Assembly: GCA_030374765.1 (NCBI GenBank)
Contig: JARGXX010000010.1
Location: 1 to 64,000 of the forward strand
DNA from: Agarophyton chilense
Taxonomy: Eukaryota; Rhodophyta; Florideophyceae; Gracilariales; Gracilariaceae
Length of the DNA stretch: 64,000 nucleotides
Direction: 5' to 3'
Position 1 is the first letter of the stretch. Every line of letters begins with the position of its first letter. The notes below the pieces were generated by a model. That model was not told the origin of the DNA. It worked only from the letters and a program-made list of their open reading frames with translations, and made no database searches. Position numbers and translations under genes: made by a program. This document shows, piece after piece, positions 42,883 to 54,491 of this stretch.

Positions 42883-44718
42883 TCAGAGACGACCTCGCGC
42901 AAGCCGAACCCCGCGCTTGATATGATCCTCAGTGACGATGGAATGATTTTGAACGCGTTTCTCAGCCGCCTGCTTCATTCGAGATTCCTTTCGGGCACGT
43001 GTTTTAGCGGCGTTGAAGGTTGTACTCAAAAACATCATAACCCTTTCCAAGTCAGAAATCTTTTCCGCATCCGTTACGTACCTCATTCTGGCAAACCTGC
43101 ACACATTGAGGAGTGTGTTGCACTTTGAAGCCACAGTGCAGCAGGATGCCATGGAAATAAAGTGGTTGATGAAACACTTCATAAGGTATTCATTTGAAAC
43201 ACATGAAAACAACGAGTTCTTCCGCCATCCTGAAGATCGGCGCATCCCACAAGCAGAAATACACCAGCGCATAAACTGCCCGGTGATTGACTTCACCAAC
43301 ATAAAACTGGTCCCACTGGAAACATTCATCAGTTCGCGTGTTTTGTATTTCAGGGAATAGATCTCTTTCAGGTCCTCACAGTTTTCAGGTGTAATTCTGA
43401 GACCTGCGTAGGCTGTGAGGCCCTTCCCGACCCTAGGACATTTCTCCTTCAGCAGAGCGATGGGGCTCGTGAAGAATTCTGGGTTACGAAGGAGCGTATC
43501 ACGAATCATCATGTGCCACTTTTCTTCGGATGATAATTGTTGCCCTGGATCCTTGTGTGTGATCATCAGATCGGGGGCGATGACGTCATCTATCTTCCCG
43601 TATCCATAAGCACGTCTGGAATTGAATTTAGAATGGTAGATGTCTGCTCGGGAGTGCCAATGTGCATCATTAATCTGATCCAGCTCTCTCTCTTGATCTT
43701 CGAGAAGACCTGTTAAATCCATGGGTTTTAATTGTTCACCATCATCTGTGTTTTCTACTTTAACTCCTTCCTCTTCTCCAATAATATCAACAGTTCTTCC
43801 GTCGATATGGTTCGAGAGCCCCGTTTCATCCTCATTTTCCCCTTCTCCGTGCTCTTCGGAGTCACTAAAGCTCAAGCGCTGGGGATTTTCTTTTGAAGAA
43901 ACAAGAACTTTCCCGTCATTTGTTGTATCTCCCACGGGTTTCTCGAATGCAGGCGGCTGTTCGCCGGAATCACCTGGCGGTAGATAGTGGACATCTTCAT
44001 GATACTCTCCTTCATCTTCCCATGCTCTCTGCATCTCATCGTGACCGAAATGTGGAGCATGGTGGGGGTTTCTCATCTTTTTTGTAGATGGAAGCTCGGG
44101 AACCACCGACTTCAATCGGTTCTTTCTATTACTCCTTGTCGTATTGCTAAGATTGGGTTCTAAATCAGACCGGGATGTAAGTGAGGAAGACAAAGTGCCT
44201 GGTGGGGTTGCCTTTTTCTTTTTCTTTCGAGGGCCTTCGTCTTCATTATCGCTTCGTGGAGCATGGAGAGCTTTTTTAACCTGTTGCGTAGACGGCAACT
44301 CGGGACCAGCAGACTTCAACAGGTTGTTTTTATTTTTCATTTTCACAGTGCTCGGATGTGGAACTGAATCAGACGAGGATCCAAGGCAGGGAGACAGATC
44401 ATCGGGTGGCGTTGCCTGGTTCTTTTTATTTAGAGGGCCCTGGTCATCATTTCCGTCTCTTCTGGATTGTTTTTGGCGGTGTCTTTCGTGTGCTGCAGAC
44501 TGGCCTTCACGTCGTGAAAGCTTATAATGTGGTTCTGGAGAATCTGTGTCGGACGAGATTCCGTAGACGGCGTTAAAAAACCCGGCCGCGTTCGTCGCTA
44601 AAAGTCTGCAAAAAATGTGAAGAGTTTGGAATGCAGAACGCAATTGTAGGGTTTGGAAGACATAAGAAGCGGATAATAAAAAAAGAGAGGAAATACAACA
44701 GAAGCCGAAGACACTCAT
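42883..44718 (-). CDS. Tyrosine recombinase, N-terminal exon with core-binding-like domain
   Basis: Open frame of 611 codons from ATG 44718. The first 40 or so codons look like intron or leader sequence: they are Phe/Leu/Ser-rich and contain a good splice acceptor (T-run followed by GCAG) near 44609, so the real coding part probably begins there. Residues about 60-320 are low-complexity, charged and Ser/Pro-rich with two KKKKKATPPG-like repeats (nuclear localisation type). Residues about 360-590 are helical with a conserved-looking end (FINHFISMASCCTVASKCNTLLNVCRFARM), as in recombinase core-binding domains. The frame stops at 42883; the catalytic part resumes in another frame at 42780. A roughly 105-110 bp intron, with a GAGGTCGTC-type donor before the stop, would join them. 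Confidence 0.55.
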   Translation of the reverse strand: MSVFGFCCISSLFLLSASYVFQTLQLRSAFQTLHIFCRLLATNAAGFFNAVYGISSDTDSPEPHYKLSRREGQSAAHERHRQKQSRRDGNDDQGPLNKKNQATPPDDLSPCLGSSSDSVPHPSTVKMKNKNNLLKSAGPELPSTQQVKKALHAPRSDNEDEGPRKKKKKATPPGTLSSSLTSRSDLEPNLSNTTRSNRKNRLKSVVPELPSTKKMRNPHHAPHFGHDEMQRAWEDEGEYHEDVHYLPPGDSGEQPPAFEKPVGDTTNDGKVLVSSKENPQRLSFSDSEEHGEGENEDETGLSNHIDGRTVDIIGEEEGVKVENTDDGEQLKPMDLTGLLEDQERELDQINDAHWHSRADIYHSKFNSRRAYGYGKIDDVIAPDLMITHKDPGQQLSSEEKWHMMIRDTLLRNPEFFTSPIALLKEKCPRVGKGLTAYAGLRITPENCEDLKEIYSLKYKTRELMNVSSGTSFMLVKSITGQFMRWCISACGMRRSSGWRKNSLFSCVSNEYLMKCFINHFISMASCCTVASKCNTLLNVCRFARMRYVTDAEKISDLERVMMFLSTTFNAAKTRARKESRMKQAAEKRVQNHSIVTEDHIKRGVRLARGRL

Positions 44719-45744
44719 CCCGGGTTGGGGACAATGTACAAACGAGAAAAGACTCGACTACTACGCTGAGAAACACGAGCTGGCTCTGAAATACTCCTTT
44801 TCTGCGAAGATGAGAGCATGGACTGTGTGCAGAGAGCACAGGGTACACAAACTGGACTTCTCGCCTGTTCCTTACAGAATCCAAATTTACAGTTTATACA
44901 GGACGACGACGGCATTGTTGCTTCTACCTTTTCAGTTCATGCCAAAGTGTATGTACGCGCGTCAGTTTTGTACATCTTTAATTTCAATTCCAATATCGCC
45001 AACTTGCGGGGGAACTGATGGATTTCATGGCGGGCGGGCCTTTTATTTCTCTTCCAGTATATAGGCAGTGGAGGTACCACTTGAGAGGTGTATTCGCCAA
45101 AACTAATGTCATATTTGCAGTTTGGAATGTATATCTGATCTTGTGGAGAAGACAGGGAGTTTGTTTGTGCTGCGCTGTATACAATCAAGGGAAAGACTGC
45201 GCGAGATAGGTAACTCCTCCATCTTTGAGGATCATGCATATATTCACGCATTGCCGAAACATGTGTCACGCTAGCTCCATGCTGTATGACGCTTGAGGTG
45301 TTGGCAATCTCGTTTCATTCTAAAAATGATCCGACCCCATTGAAACTAAACTGGGAACATCTGCATGAAGTCCTAAAACCCCTACGTCTTCTTCTGAGTG
45401 GAGAACCAAAGTCCCGATTTCTGCAACTCGTTGTTGTGTTGCCTTTGCAAGCGATTATAACGCGAAGAAAAAAGCATGGAGTTGTGCGCGTAGTGCTCAG
45501 GTATTTTTTGCTCATCAGTCTACTCTGAAAACTTTCTGCTACAAAAAACCATTAGTAGTATAGTATAAAAAGCTGATAGCTATTCTAGAACGACCAGACT
45601 CATATAAAAGAACAGATTCCAATTTCAAGTCGTAGTTTAGAAAGCCCTCGGCAATTTTGGGCAATAATGAAAAACAAAATACAGCAGCGAATGTGAAGAA
45701 CTCCTTTGTAACCACTGCATGACGCTCATGCCCAGTGTGAGCCA
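44719..45744. other. Intergenic region upstream of the recombinase gene
   Basis: About 1 kb without a supported gene. Short ORFs on both strands overlap and show no family resemblance. It probably includes the recombinase promoter and possibly a first exon. Confidence 0.3.
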
Positions 45745-45835
45745 TGCAGTGTGACGAGAATTGAACCCACGATCTCCGGCGGCGTAGCACAGTGTGCAGG
45801 GCCAGTGCACACTGTACTACGCCAGCGGATTTCGC
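45745..45835 (-). ncRNA. tRNA-like element with long hairpin (tRNA-derived SINE head or tRNA relic)
   Basis: On the minus strand an A-box-like TGGCGTAGTACAG is followed about 55 bp later by a B-box-like GGGTTCAATTCTC. Between them lies an 18 bp stem with one G-T pair (arms 45781-45798 and 45806-45823) around a 7 base loop. The overall fold is not a normal cloverleaf, so it is not called as a working tRNA. Confidence 0.4.
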
Positions 45836-46207
45836 TTGGTCAACCATCGACCAGCGGTCCAATATAATCTAAAGTGCAGTCTTGCGGTATCCCAATATCC
45901 TATGCACAAACCATGGCAACATCGGTAAACAAACACGTATCACAGAGCGAAAGCGGGGGACACGTGTCGTTGGTGTCCAGCGTGTAGTCAACGTGTATTG
46001 TGTGTCCACGGAAGAGTTCGCTACGTGTGCCACGTGTTGTCTAGAATGGAGGATAAACTCCTCCAATCCCAATTGGAGGATGGTTGGCACAAAAAATCAC
46101 CTTCAAATCTGACAAAGATGATGTCCATCTTCTGAATCCTGTATAAAACAGGAAACAACCGGGAAAAAAGAGTTAAAACCCGTAAACCCAGGTCACAAGC
46201 TGTCCAG
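45836..46207 (+). promoter_or_regulatory. Upstream region of the diverged helicase gene, with CACGTG cluster
   Basis: Contains ACACGTGTC at about 45961 and GCCACGTGT at about 46029, with related ACGTGT sites near 45991 and 46023, and an imperfect palindrome CTCCAAT-CCC-AATTGGAG near 46061-46078. No gene seen. The missing N-terminal part of the helicase relative might be expected here but was not found. Confidence 0.3.
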
Positions 46208-49200
46208 GTGAGAGAAGTGATGATCGTCTTCACTTCCAAATGTAGCTCCCTTCAGCAGAAAATTTCGAATCCTAACCTTCTTGGGCAGAACTCACTGAAC
46301 GGATCAGAGGAGCTTAGAATCGTTCAGGAAGAAATCTCTGGTGTTTGTATTAACTCGGCTGCCTCGAAAATCATTTCGTCTCTTGTAGGGTTTACTAATG
46401 CCCTACAAGAACAGGAACCTTTGCATGACAACATGAAAAATACTTTTGTTGCCTTGTCAAGGGTAGATGAGGTCCTAGATCACAGGAAGATATCACTTCA
46501 GGACGCGGTGAAACTCTCTGGGTCAATTACTGAGAAAAGTATTTTATGGGACGTCGTGCAGCAAGACGTCTTTCAGTACCTCAGAATGGTTCGAGATTTG
46601 ACCATTGACATGCCAAACTGTGTGCTAGAATCTATCAACGTAAGAAGCCGGAGTGATATTCGCTTTACATTCAGAACCGTTTCTTATAAGTGCGTCAAAG
46701 CCCATGCGGTTGAGATAAGTCGCTTTCTATTGTTCTGTATCAAATTTCAGTACCGCCATGAACATCTCTGCAATGAAGAAGTTGCCGGATTAATCGCTTT
46801 ATATCTGGAGGAGCTTAATGAGAATGTTTTACATCAAAAACTTGACGTTCCAGACCCTTTCGAATCCACGAAGCCAATGTGATTCGAAAAGAGATACCTT
46901 GGTCTTCATTTCTTCATGAAAAGCGTTCTGCTAGAGGTTCGCCCAATGTCTTCTTCTTGCGAATCACTTGCAGTGAACATTTTCTTTAGTTGTCGCTGCG
47001 TGCGATCTGAGGAAGACGCTCGTTTGCAGACTGCTCAACCCTATAACTTTCGATATGCAGAAGCATGGGAGGTCACAAGAACACTTGCAGCTCTCCAGTA
47101 TTGCATATCTGCCTGCGCAGTGCATGAGCTATCCATTTCTCAAAAACAAAAAGAAGACAACAGAAATGGATTTCTCTTAGACAGCACTGACCCCACGATG
47201 ATTTTGATCAAGGACGCTCTGGACCCCAAAAAGAACAACACTACATCATATGTGCGATCTGCATTGGATTTGGCAATGGGTGTCATTGACCAGGAAGATA
47301 TTGCTGTTACTTTCGATTGCTCTCGGAGCCATGATCTCTGTGGAGTGGTCAAAAACACTCATATTCGATTACAAGATGTTGGGGCTTGGGTGAGGGACGC
47401 TCATATCAGAATCGACTCGCTCATGTTCAGTAACCTTCTGAACAATACTGCACTTCCTGATGGGTTTATGAACATGATTCAGTCGTTGACAGACAATTTT
47501 ACTGTTAAGACCCCAGGTTACAACTTCATGTCAGTTTTGGAAAAGAAAAAGAATTGGTTGCGAAATAACACTTGCTTTGTACTCGATTCGTTGAAAACGA
47601 GTTCTGGTTGGATTTCTCTTAGCCATCCCAACGCTTCCGGAGTATCTCTTCAAGGAGATAAAGAAGTTGTAGATTTGCACGGTGTTCTTGTGCTCAAGTC
47701 AAAGGTTCTTGACTGGTTGAACTACTGCCGTCCGATTCAGGAACTTTTATTGTTCTGTGTACATATATAATCAGGATCTCCTGCTAGGGCTACAGAAATA
47801 GTTACTTTTCGTCTCACAAACGATAGATAAGAGATGCGAAGTCTTTTCGTCTCATATGGCCAGGCAATGATCGTTACAAGGTGGGTCAGAACCCGAGGAA
47901 TGAAAGGATTCTCGAAGCCCATACCACGTTTTCCAGATTCCAAAACAAGCGAGTACCTTCTCATATATCTTGTTCTAATAAGGCCATTGGAAACTGCAAT
48001 GATCTCAGCTTTATATGGGTCCTCTTTAGGAAAAGAACACTGGAATATCCTCTTCTGCAACAAGGGTAAAACTTTCACTGGTGATTATATTCGTGGTGTG
48101 GTATCAAAACATCTTGAACTAAAAGGGATCCAACTAACCTTCAACGACTACAGAAATTATTCAGTTGGCATGGTCCCTGCCGTTAGTGAAGGAAAAGCTC
48201 ATGATCTTATGGATCAGATTCTTGACGAGTTTCGTGCAGTCGGGCACAATCAGGCAGCTTACAGTGTGGAAACTGCTGAAAGGGCTTACGCCAGAACTAA
48301 AGAGGAATTAATTCATTTGCAGAAACTTAGTTTGGACAAGTATCGTAGATGGTCTATGCAATGGGACAAATGCCTGGGCTTTCACGGGAAAGAAAGGAAC
48401 GCTTCTGAGCTTCAAAACGACACACATGAGTCTGGTCGTCCCAGAAAAAGGCTAAAGCCTTTCAACTTGCCTACATCAGAGAACAAAGTCCAGATGCAAG
48501 ACAAGTCAGGGCATCACCCAAATCTTGATACGATTCCTTTCGATGTATCGAAACCAAGTTCTCAGAGTCTCGGGCGCCGATTCTATTATGGAGCTGCTGT
48601 TCTGGAAAGCGATATTTCTTTGGAATACAGAGGAAATACAATCTTTGGAATTGGCCCATATCAGCCCATGTCTCCCTTCGGTGTCAAACTCGTCGATGTA
48701 GGGACTCGGACATATGAACATCATCTCCCTACTTTTCTAGAGCACCTTCGCACAATGAACAGCTGCAATCACTCGGTGTTTAAGTCCACCATGCAATTTA
48801 ATTTTACTATTGCAGTAGCAGAACGCCGTGAAAACATTCTAGTGGTCATGCCCACCGGATCGGGAAAGACTTTGTGCATTCTACTTCTAGCGATTATGGA
48901 ACGCTCATCCTTTAATACAATCATGATTGTTCCGCCGGTGGCACTGGTAAAGGAACTTAGGGCCCGTGCCAAGAAATGTGGGCTTCATGCCAGTACAACT
49001 ATACCTGGAAACATCGGACAGCCGGCCGACTTTTACATGCTCGTTCCCGAGCTGGTTCGGGACCAACGATTCAAGCAGTTGGTTCAAAAACTTGGGGCGG
49101 GGAGAAGACTGGCCCGCGTTGTAATCGACGAAGCCCATCTCACTGCATCGTGGTCTTCTTTTCGACAAAACCTGCGTGATTTGAGATACGGACTAATTGA

Positions 49201-50872
49201 AGTACCGAAAAACATCCCACGCATCTTACTAACTGGGACTATTACACCACAAGATCTCTCTGCCCTTGTCGCAAAGCATGGAATGCGTAAAGCTTCTGTT
49301 CTCAGCATGCCCACAGTCCGCAAGAACCTTTGTCTCGCCGTGACCAACGTCAAAAGCGATTCACCATTTTTGCAAGAGCGTTCAGATCGTGGAAGGTTTC
49401 AAAGTGCGACGCAAAAGATCCTCGAGAAGACTCTCTCCGTTCTTGAAGAAAAGTTAGAAGAGATAGGTCAACAAGTTAGGCTTAACGCCAATGATCATCA
49501 GGGTTCGACTGCTTTCCGAGTTCTTCTTTACGTCACTCGAAGGAAGGACGCCGAGCAGCTCAGTGATATTCTATCAGCTTTATACGAGGAGGAACAAGGT
49601 TTAGACAACGGAAGCCCCTGGAAATCTCTATCGAAAAAGGTCTCTGTTCTTTTCTATCACGCCGGCATGGACAAGATTCAACGGATCCAGATATACAACG
49701 CTTGGAGACAGCAAAATAGTCAAGGTGAAAAAGATACGACGGATTCATCTCAGTGCACAGTGGTCCTCATGGTGTGCACGTGTGCGTTTGGAGCTGGAAT
49801 ACACGCCCCTAATGTGAGACTAGTCTTGCATGTAGGTGGATCTACGTCACTTTCGGACCATGCACAGGAGTCTGGAAGAGCAGGGAGGGATGGAAGGCCC
49901 GCTTTTTGTATCACCGTCTACTCCAGTAGTCTTGCACGTTCCTTTGAGGCTGAACTAGAGCGAAAGGCATTGCAGATCCAAAATGAAGAAGACTATATTA
50001 AACTAGAGCAGTGGAGGGAAGAACAGAAATGGCTCGAAAACACTTTGTTGTGCCGAAAGAACTGGATGTATGGTGTCATGGACGGGGAACAAAGTGGCAT
50101 GCGCTTGCTGGATAGCGAGTAGGAGAATTGTGACATTTGCGACACTCGAAGCAATGGTGCACCAAAATTTGATGACGGTGATAAGCGACAGAGTTATAAG
50201 AATTGCAGCCCTGCTGGGCCGAAATGGAGACCGAAACCCCAGGCGCTGGAAACGGAAGGTCTTGCTAACGCCTTCTCTCAAGCATATGAAGCTTCTATTC
50301 GGGCACTACAGTTTACATCTTCTCATGAAGAAGACTCAATGAGTCATGTTGTAGGGACTTGCGAGTCCCTCATTAGAGAATTTGAACATGATTGCATTGC
50401 TTGCTATGTTTCACACAAAGCAGTTGTGAAGCACGGTAATAAAAGTTGCAAGAGGATAAGGAACCGATGCGTTAGATGCTACTCAAAGGATCACAGGTAC
50501 CGCTCGTGTGACAAAGATCTTGCAATACCATCTGGAGGTTGTTTCAAGTGTGGTCTGTCTTACGCGAAAGGATTCAAAGTACACAGGGATGGGCTGGGTT
50601 TCGGTCCTACTTGTAGACTGGTTCTTCTCAGGGATCTTGGCTGGTATCTGTGGAGATCATCGCCGATGAAAAGGGCAAGTTTGGTACTGGATCTTTTCTG
50701 CGACAGAGACTGCAGTCTCTTCAGGGAATCACAAGTGGCAAGCTTACGTTCTGACTCTACTATGTTTCACGAACAAGACCGGGTGTTTGCGAAATGGTTA
50801 TTGTCGTCGGACGACGAAATTCTCAATGTTCTAAGGATTGGCGTCTGGTTTTCAAATGTGAGGAAGGAGTAA
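46208..50872 (+). pseudogene. Diverged recombinase-like/RecQ helicase gene with four in-frame stops
   Basis: One reading frame of 1,554 codons, interrupted only by TGA 46880-46882, TAA 47768-47770, TAA 47828-47830 and TAG 50120-50122; no frameshift is needed. ATG 46220 is the first methionine. The protein runs collinear with residues about 280-1847 of the array helicase: LAALQYCISACAVHEL, GSPARATEI (recombinase box I), NDYRNYSVGM, a tyrosine in ERAYART, MPTGSGKT, DEAH, GTITP, FGAGIHAPNVRLV, ESGRAGRDG, ENCDICD, a much shorter linker, and the CX2CX4HX4C knuckle (CVRCYSKDHRYRSC). The histidine before the tyrosine is a tyrosine here. The N-terminal fingers are absent. Codon use is more A+T-rich than in the array copies, so this is an old, separate lineage. 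It may be a young pseudogene of a long-lived gene; readthrough is less likely because all three stop codons occur. Confidence 0.85.
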
Positions 50873-51299
50873 AACGAGCTTAGTCAGATATGAAAGTAAA
50901 TGCAACTGTACGTAAGTATGAACTTTCAAATTCGTTTCAAACGTACATGTTTTAGGGCAGTACAGCACCATTACCGATCAGAAATATGACATGCGAGTTA
51001 TATGAATCGTTTGATGCTTGAAGTAAAGACCATGCTCCATTTCGCCGCGTTCTATAGTTTTGGTATCGTAAAATGATCAACAATGGAACGGGGCTCAATT
51101 CACCGGAGCGCCTTGGCATGCAACTGGTTCTCCAAAAAATTAAAAATTTAATCGTGTTCCATTGCATCCATCAGGCGCTGTCAAAAACGAACATACTCTT
51201 ATTCTGCGCTGCGTTCCATGGTTGGCGTCAGAGCAATGACAACATGTAAGAAGCCCAAACGCATGTAAAATCATAGAGCCCAACCTGATCCTAGTTTTA
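50873..51299. other. Spacer between the diverged helicase and the decayed unit
   Basis: No gene, repeat or RNA recognised. Confidence 0.3.
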
Positions 51300-52075
51300 A
51301 TTGCCACATTGCTGTACAACATCCGCTGGCGCACCCGATCGCGCTCCAGCCCGTTCTAAACCTCCGTCTATATACACACAAATACGAACCCACCCTGAAA
51401 ACTTCTGCCCTCCCCCAACCGACTCCACCACCGCGCAGACCCATCTCTTCTCTGCGCTGCCCTTTTTTCCCGACCCGCTCCCTCCCTACACGCAAACCCC
51501 ACCCCTTACACAAAATCACTCTCCTCAATGGGGCGAAGGCCAGTGAGTTTTATTGTGAAACACTCCTCCCCACAACCGCACAGTCACACACTGGGAATGA
51601 ATTACCTGCATACCACATAGTATCGTGTTGCTTCCGTTTTACAGTATACATCACCTGCACAAACAGCACTCCATCCCTTTGGAAATTGCACGCCCCAGGT
51701 CAATGACAATCCTGGACGAGTTGCACACCTTGCGCAACAACTCTACCGTTGCCCCCGTGTGGCAAAAGTATCACCCCCAACACAACGCTTAATTTGTGTC
51801 CGGGCCCGCTACGTTCCTCACGCCCCTGACACACATTGCAATTCACAATGGCTATCAGTGCCCGCTCTGCAAATTTTGCTACCTCGACCCCGTTCGTATG
51901 CCAGCGCATCTAATCGAATGCCACAACATGTCGCCTGCGTTTGCCCAGCCGCACCTTGACCGTACCATCTCGTCGGACCGTATAGCCTTGCAGACAGTGT
52001 ACGGCGGCGTTCATCGCCGTTTATTCCCCGTTACCAATGCTCAACCCATAGGCTGCTTGACCTAAACTTTCCAGA
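51300..52075 (+). pseudogene. Decayed helicase promoter and N-terminal fragment
   Basis: 51300-51650 matches the helicase promoter region (3440-3775). After a deletion, 51655-52066 matches 4346-4760 of the helicase gene, covering the second C2H2-like finger (CPLCKFCYLDPVRMPAHLIECH). Stops and small changes break the frame. It ends in a junction with a methyltransferase-SET fragment at about 52080-52094. Confidence 0.7.
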
Positions 52076-52093
52076 TTTCGCAGGCGCCTGCAC

Positions 52094-52917
52094 GATGGTC
52101 GCGACGACCGGTGTCTTAGAGACTTGTACCAGCTGTACCTCCAAATCCGGGCGTCAACCACCACTCCTGAGAAGCAACCGTCTTCTGCTGTTCTTAATGC
52201 TACAACCCGTGCTACTGCAATTTCTACCAAGGCGCCCACAAATCGCCGCCGCCCCAGCCGCCAGGTCAATTTGCTCATTCCGAAAACGGCTCTCTTGTCG
52301 TCGTTTCTCAAATCGCGCATTCTTCCTCCGCAGTCGCAAACTTCCAAGAACAGTCGCTCTCGCTTCTCCACTACCGTTGAGGCATCTCGTTTCGAAATGG
52401 TTTTGTTCCTGTCCATGGTTTACACTCTCAAACGTGAGAAAGTCAGATCGCGCCAGACCAAGAAACAACGCCTCAATAGCGGCGTTGCAACCGCGGCCTC
52501 TTTGTTGCCTTCGTTGCAAAACTTTAAGCACGAAACGAGCGAGCGAATTTCACTTGTCGTGCACAAGATTGTGAGCTCATGGAATGTGTTGTGCCGCCAT
52601 CTTTGGTATGACTCCCTGGAGCACATGCTCGCTCCGTACATCTTGTTCGAGAGCCACACCCTAACCAACCACGCTATTGAACTCCGCGAGGACGGCTACG
52701 CCCCTTTATCGCAAACTACCACATTTGCCAAGGGGGCACAGCCTTCCAAAGTCCAATCTGAAGTGGACAGCGTCGCCTGATCCCACACCGACGAGGTTAA
52801 CCGCAATCTACGCGTGCTATCATCCGAGTTTTTGAACGACGTTCACCGCCTGCTGTTCAACGATTTCCTATACAAAATGGATGAAACCGCTCACTGGAAA
52901 TCTTTGACGCAGTTCGA
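52094..52917 (+). pseudogene. Decayed methyltransferase-SET gene, N-terminal part
   Basis: Matches about 12158-12990 of the complete gene. The frame is open for 218 codons (52124-52780) before a Trp codon changed to TGA. Similarity ends abruptly at about 52917, where foreign sequence begins. The original 740 bp that should follow, including the DPPYN motif, are missing. Confidence 0.75.
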
Positions 52918-53096
52918 GGCCAAGCCTTCACGACCACTGACATGCAGGAGGCTCTGCTGGACGTGCCGTGGCCGTACCTCTGTAGGCTTCTGGATAAAAT
53001 GGCCTTCGCCGCAAGTGCACGTGACGTCGGCCGCGTTATAGTGGAGGGCGTCATTAGCCTGCGTGACAGGGCGCTCAACTTCCTAACCGCGTAGAG
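52918..53096 (+). pseudogene. Captured C-terminal coding fragment of an unknown protein
   Basis: From 52918 a frame reads QAFTTTDMQEALLDVPWPYL and continues through an Arg/Val/Leu-rich stretch to a TAG at about 53091-53093, then an AATAAA at about 53105. It has the look of the last coding piece of a real gene joined to the decayed unit; I do not know the family. Confidence 0.4.
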
Positions 53097-54491
53097 ATTT
53101 TTTTGAATAAAAGGTTTCAGATATGCTTTCATTGTTTTCTTCCTTTTTTTTTAGATTTGCGGTGACTTGCACAGATAAGCGTGTCACAATACTGTAGAGC
53201 TATTGCGTCGTTCTACGTGGAAAAAGCGGAGTAAAGAAAGAGATAGCATTAGAGGTACAACGGGCTCCATCCACCAGATTTGCCCCGTGTAAGTGCTACC
53301 CGGGAACCATGTGTAGTACCTACCCGTCCGTTTGGCAGATGATTTATCTCTTGCTTTTGTATCCAGAGTTCGATGAAACACAAGCTCAACAGTTTGGGTC
53401 TGCAGAACATACAGCCTAGCCCTACTCTCCAATTGCCAAGCTTATGTAGTCACCAAAACTAAATTATACACTTCAGATATATGTGTTACAATACTTTTCA
53501 TGTGCTTCTATTGTTTAGTCGCGGTACATGCCCGTTCAAGGTGTATGGTGGGGCTTAGAAATCAGCTGGGTACGACATCTATCGTGTCTCGGGATAACCC
53601 CGTTTATGGCAGGGTTTATTATCTTTTCGTACCAACGCCCAGACTTGCGTTGGCACTGTCGTTAGGGCAATCTTTCCCTGAAGTTAATCAAAAAACATAT
53701 TGCCCTGCCAAATCTTGGCCACAGCATAAAGTTCACAATTTTTTCTTTCGCTGACCACGTCTTCAACTGAGACAGAGATTTCAAAAAAATCAATTATTTT
53801 CGAGCAATTCAAAACACAAATGTATTCAGGGCTAGTTCTTGTCGCTGATAATTACAAATCGAAATCATCATGCCCCGCCACCCTAGCACCCGATAGGCGC
53901 CCCAGGAGCAATTCGGATAAGTTGAATAAATCCGAAACGTCTATACGATCCGCTGAGCAATGGAGGCGTTCTCCGTTGAATATGCATTGTGGAGATGTTT
54001 ATATCGTACTAAACCCAAGGTGCTACCGCCTCCACATCGTCCACGTGTAATGTTTACATCGTAGCCCTGTGCAGACGTCTTGGTATATCAACTGATTATT
54101 CTTTTCGAGACGTGGCTGCCACCGCGGGATGTGCCTTTACGCCCCTCTCGGCCGGGATGGTTTACCGTGGTAAATTTACCACGGTAAATGTCAGGTATCG
54201 CCTAGAGTCTTATGCCATCTTTGGATTCTAGTATCTCTCCGAGAGGATAGCTTTTCGCAGGTACCGGTACTCCACGCCGATTCCGTGCCAGATGCTTACC
54301 CTCGCTGCCTCCATCATGCTGTGATCTCAGGCAACAAAACGTGGTGAATCACGTGTACACCCTTCGGAAACAGGCTCGGCACCATATCAGCCCGATTACA
54401 CCATGCCGGCCCGTTTACAGTTTCGTACGCTTCGAAAAGCTTCAGTCAGTGCGGCGGATTTTGCCGGAGAGATCGAATCTTCAGATGAGCG
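53097..54491. other. Foreign insert, no supported gene
   Basis: About 1.4 kb unrelated to the repeat unit. Short ORFs only. It holds the perfect palindrome at 54161-54188. Confidence 0.3.
54161..54188. repeat. Perfect 28 bp palindrome
   Basis: TTTACCGTGGTAAA followed directly by TTTACCACGGTAAA, its exact reverse complement. Confidence 0.8.

Noticed and set aside
44610-44718. Signal peptide or membrane segment at the start of the recombinase N-terminal frame
   Set aside because: The hydrophobic stretch ends at a T-run plus GCAG splice-acceptor-like site and the rest of the protein is nuclear in character, so it is more likely intron or leader sequence.
46208-50872. Alternative genetic code explaining the in-frame stops
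   Set aside because: All three stop codons occur in this frame, while neighbouring genes end normally at TAA, TAG or TGA, so reassignment does not fit.
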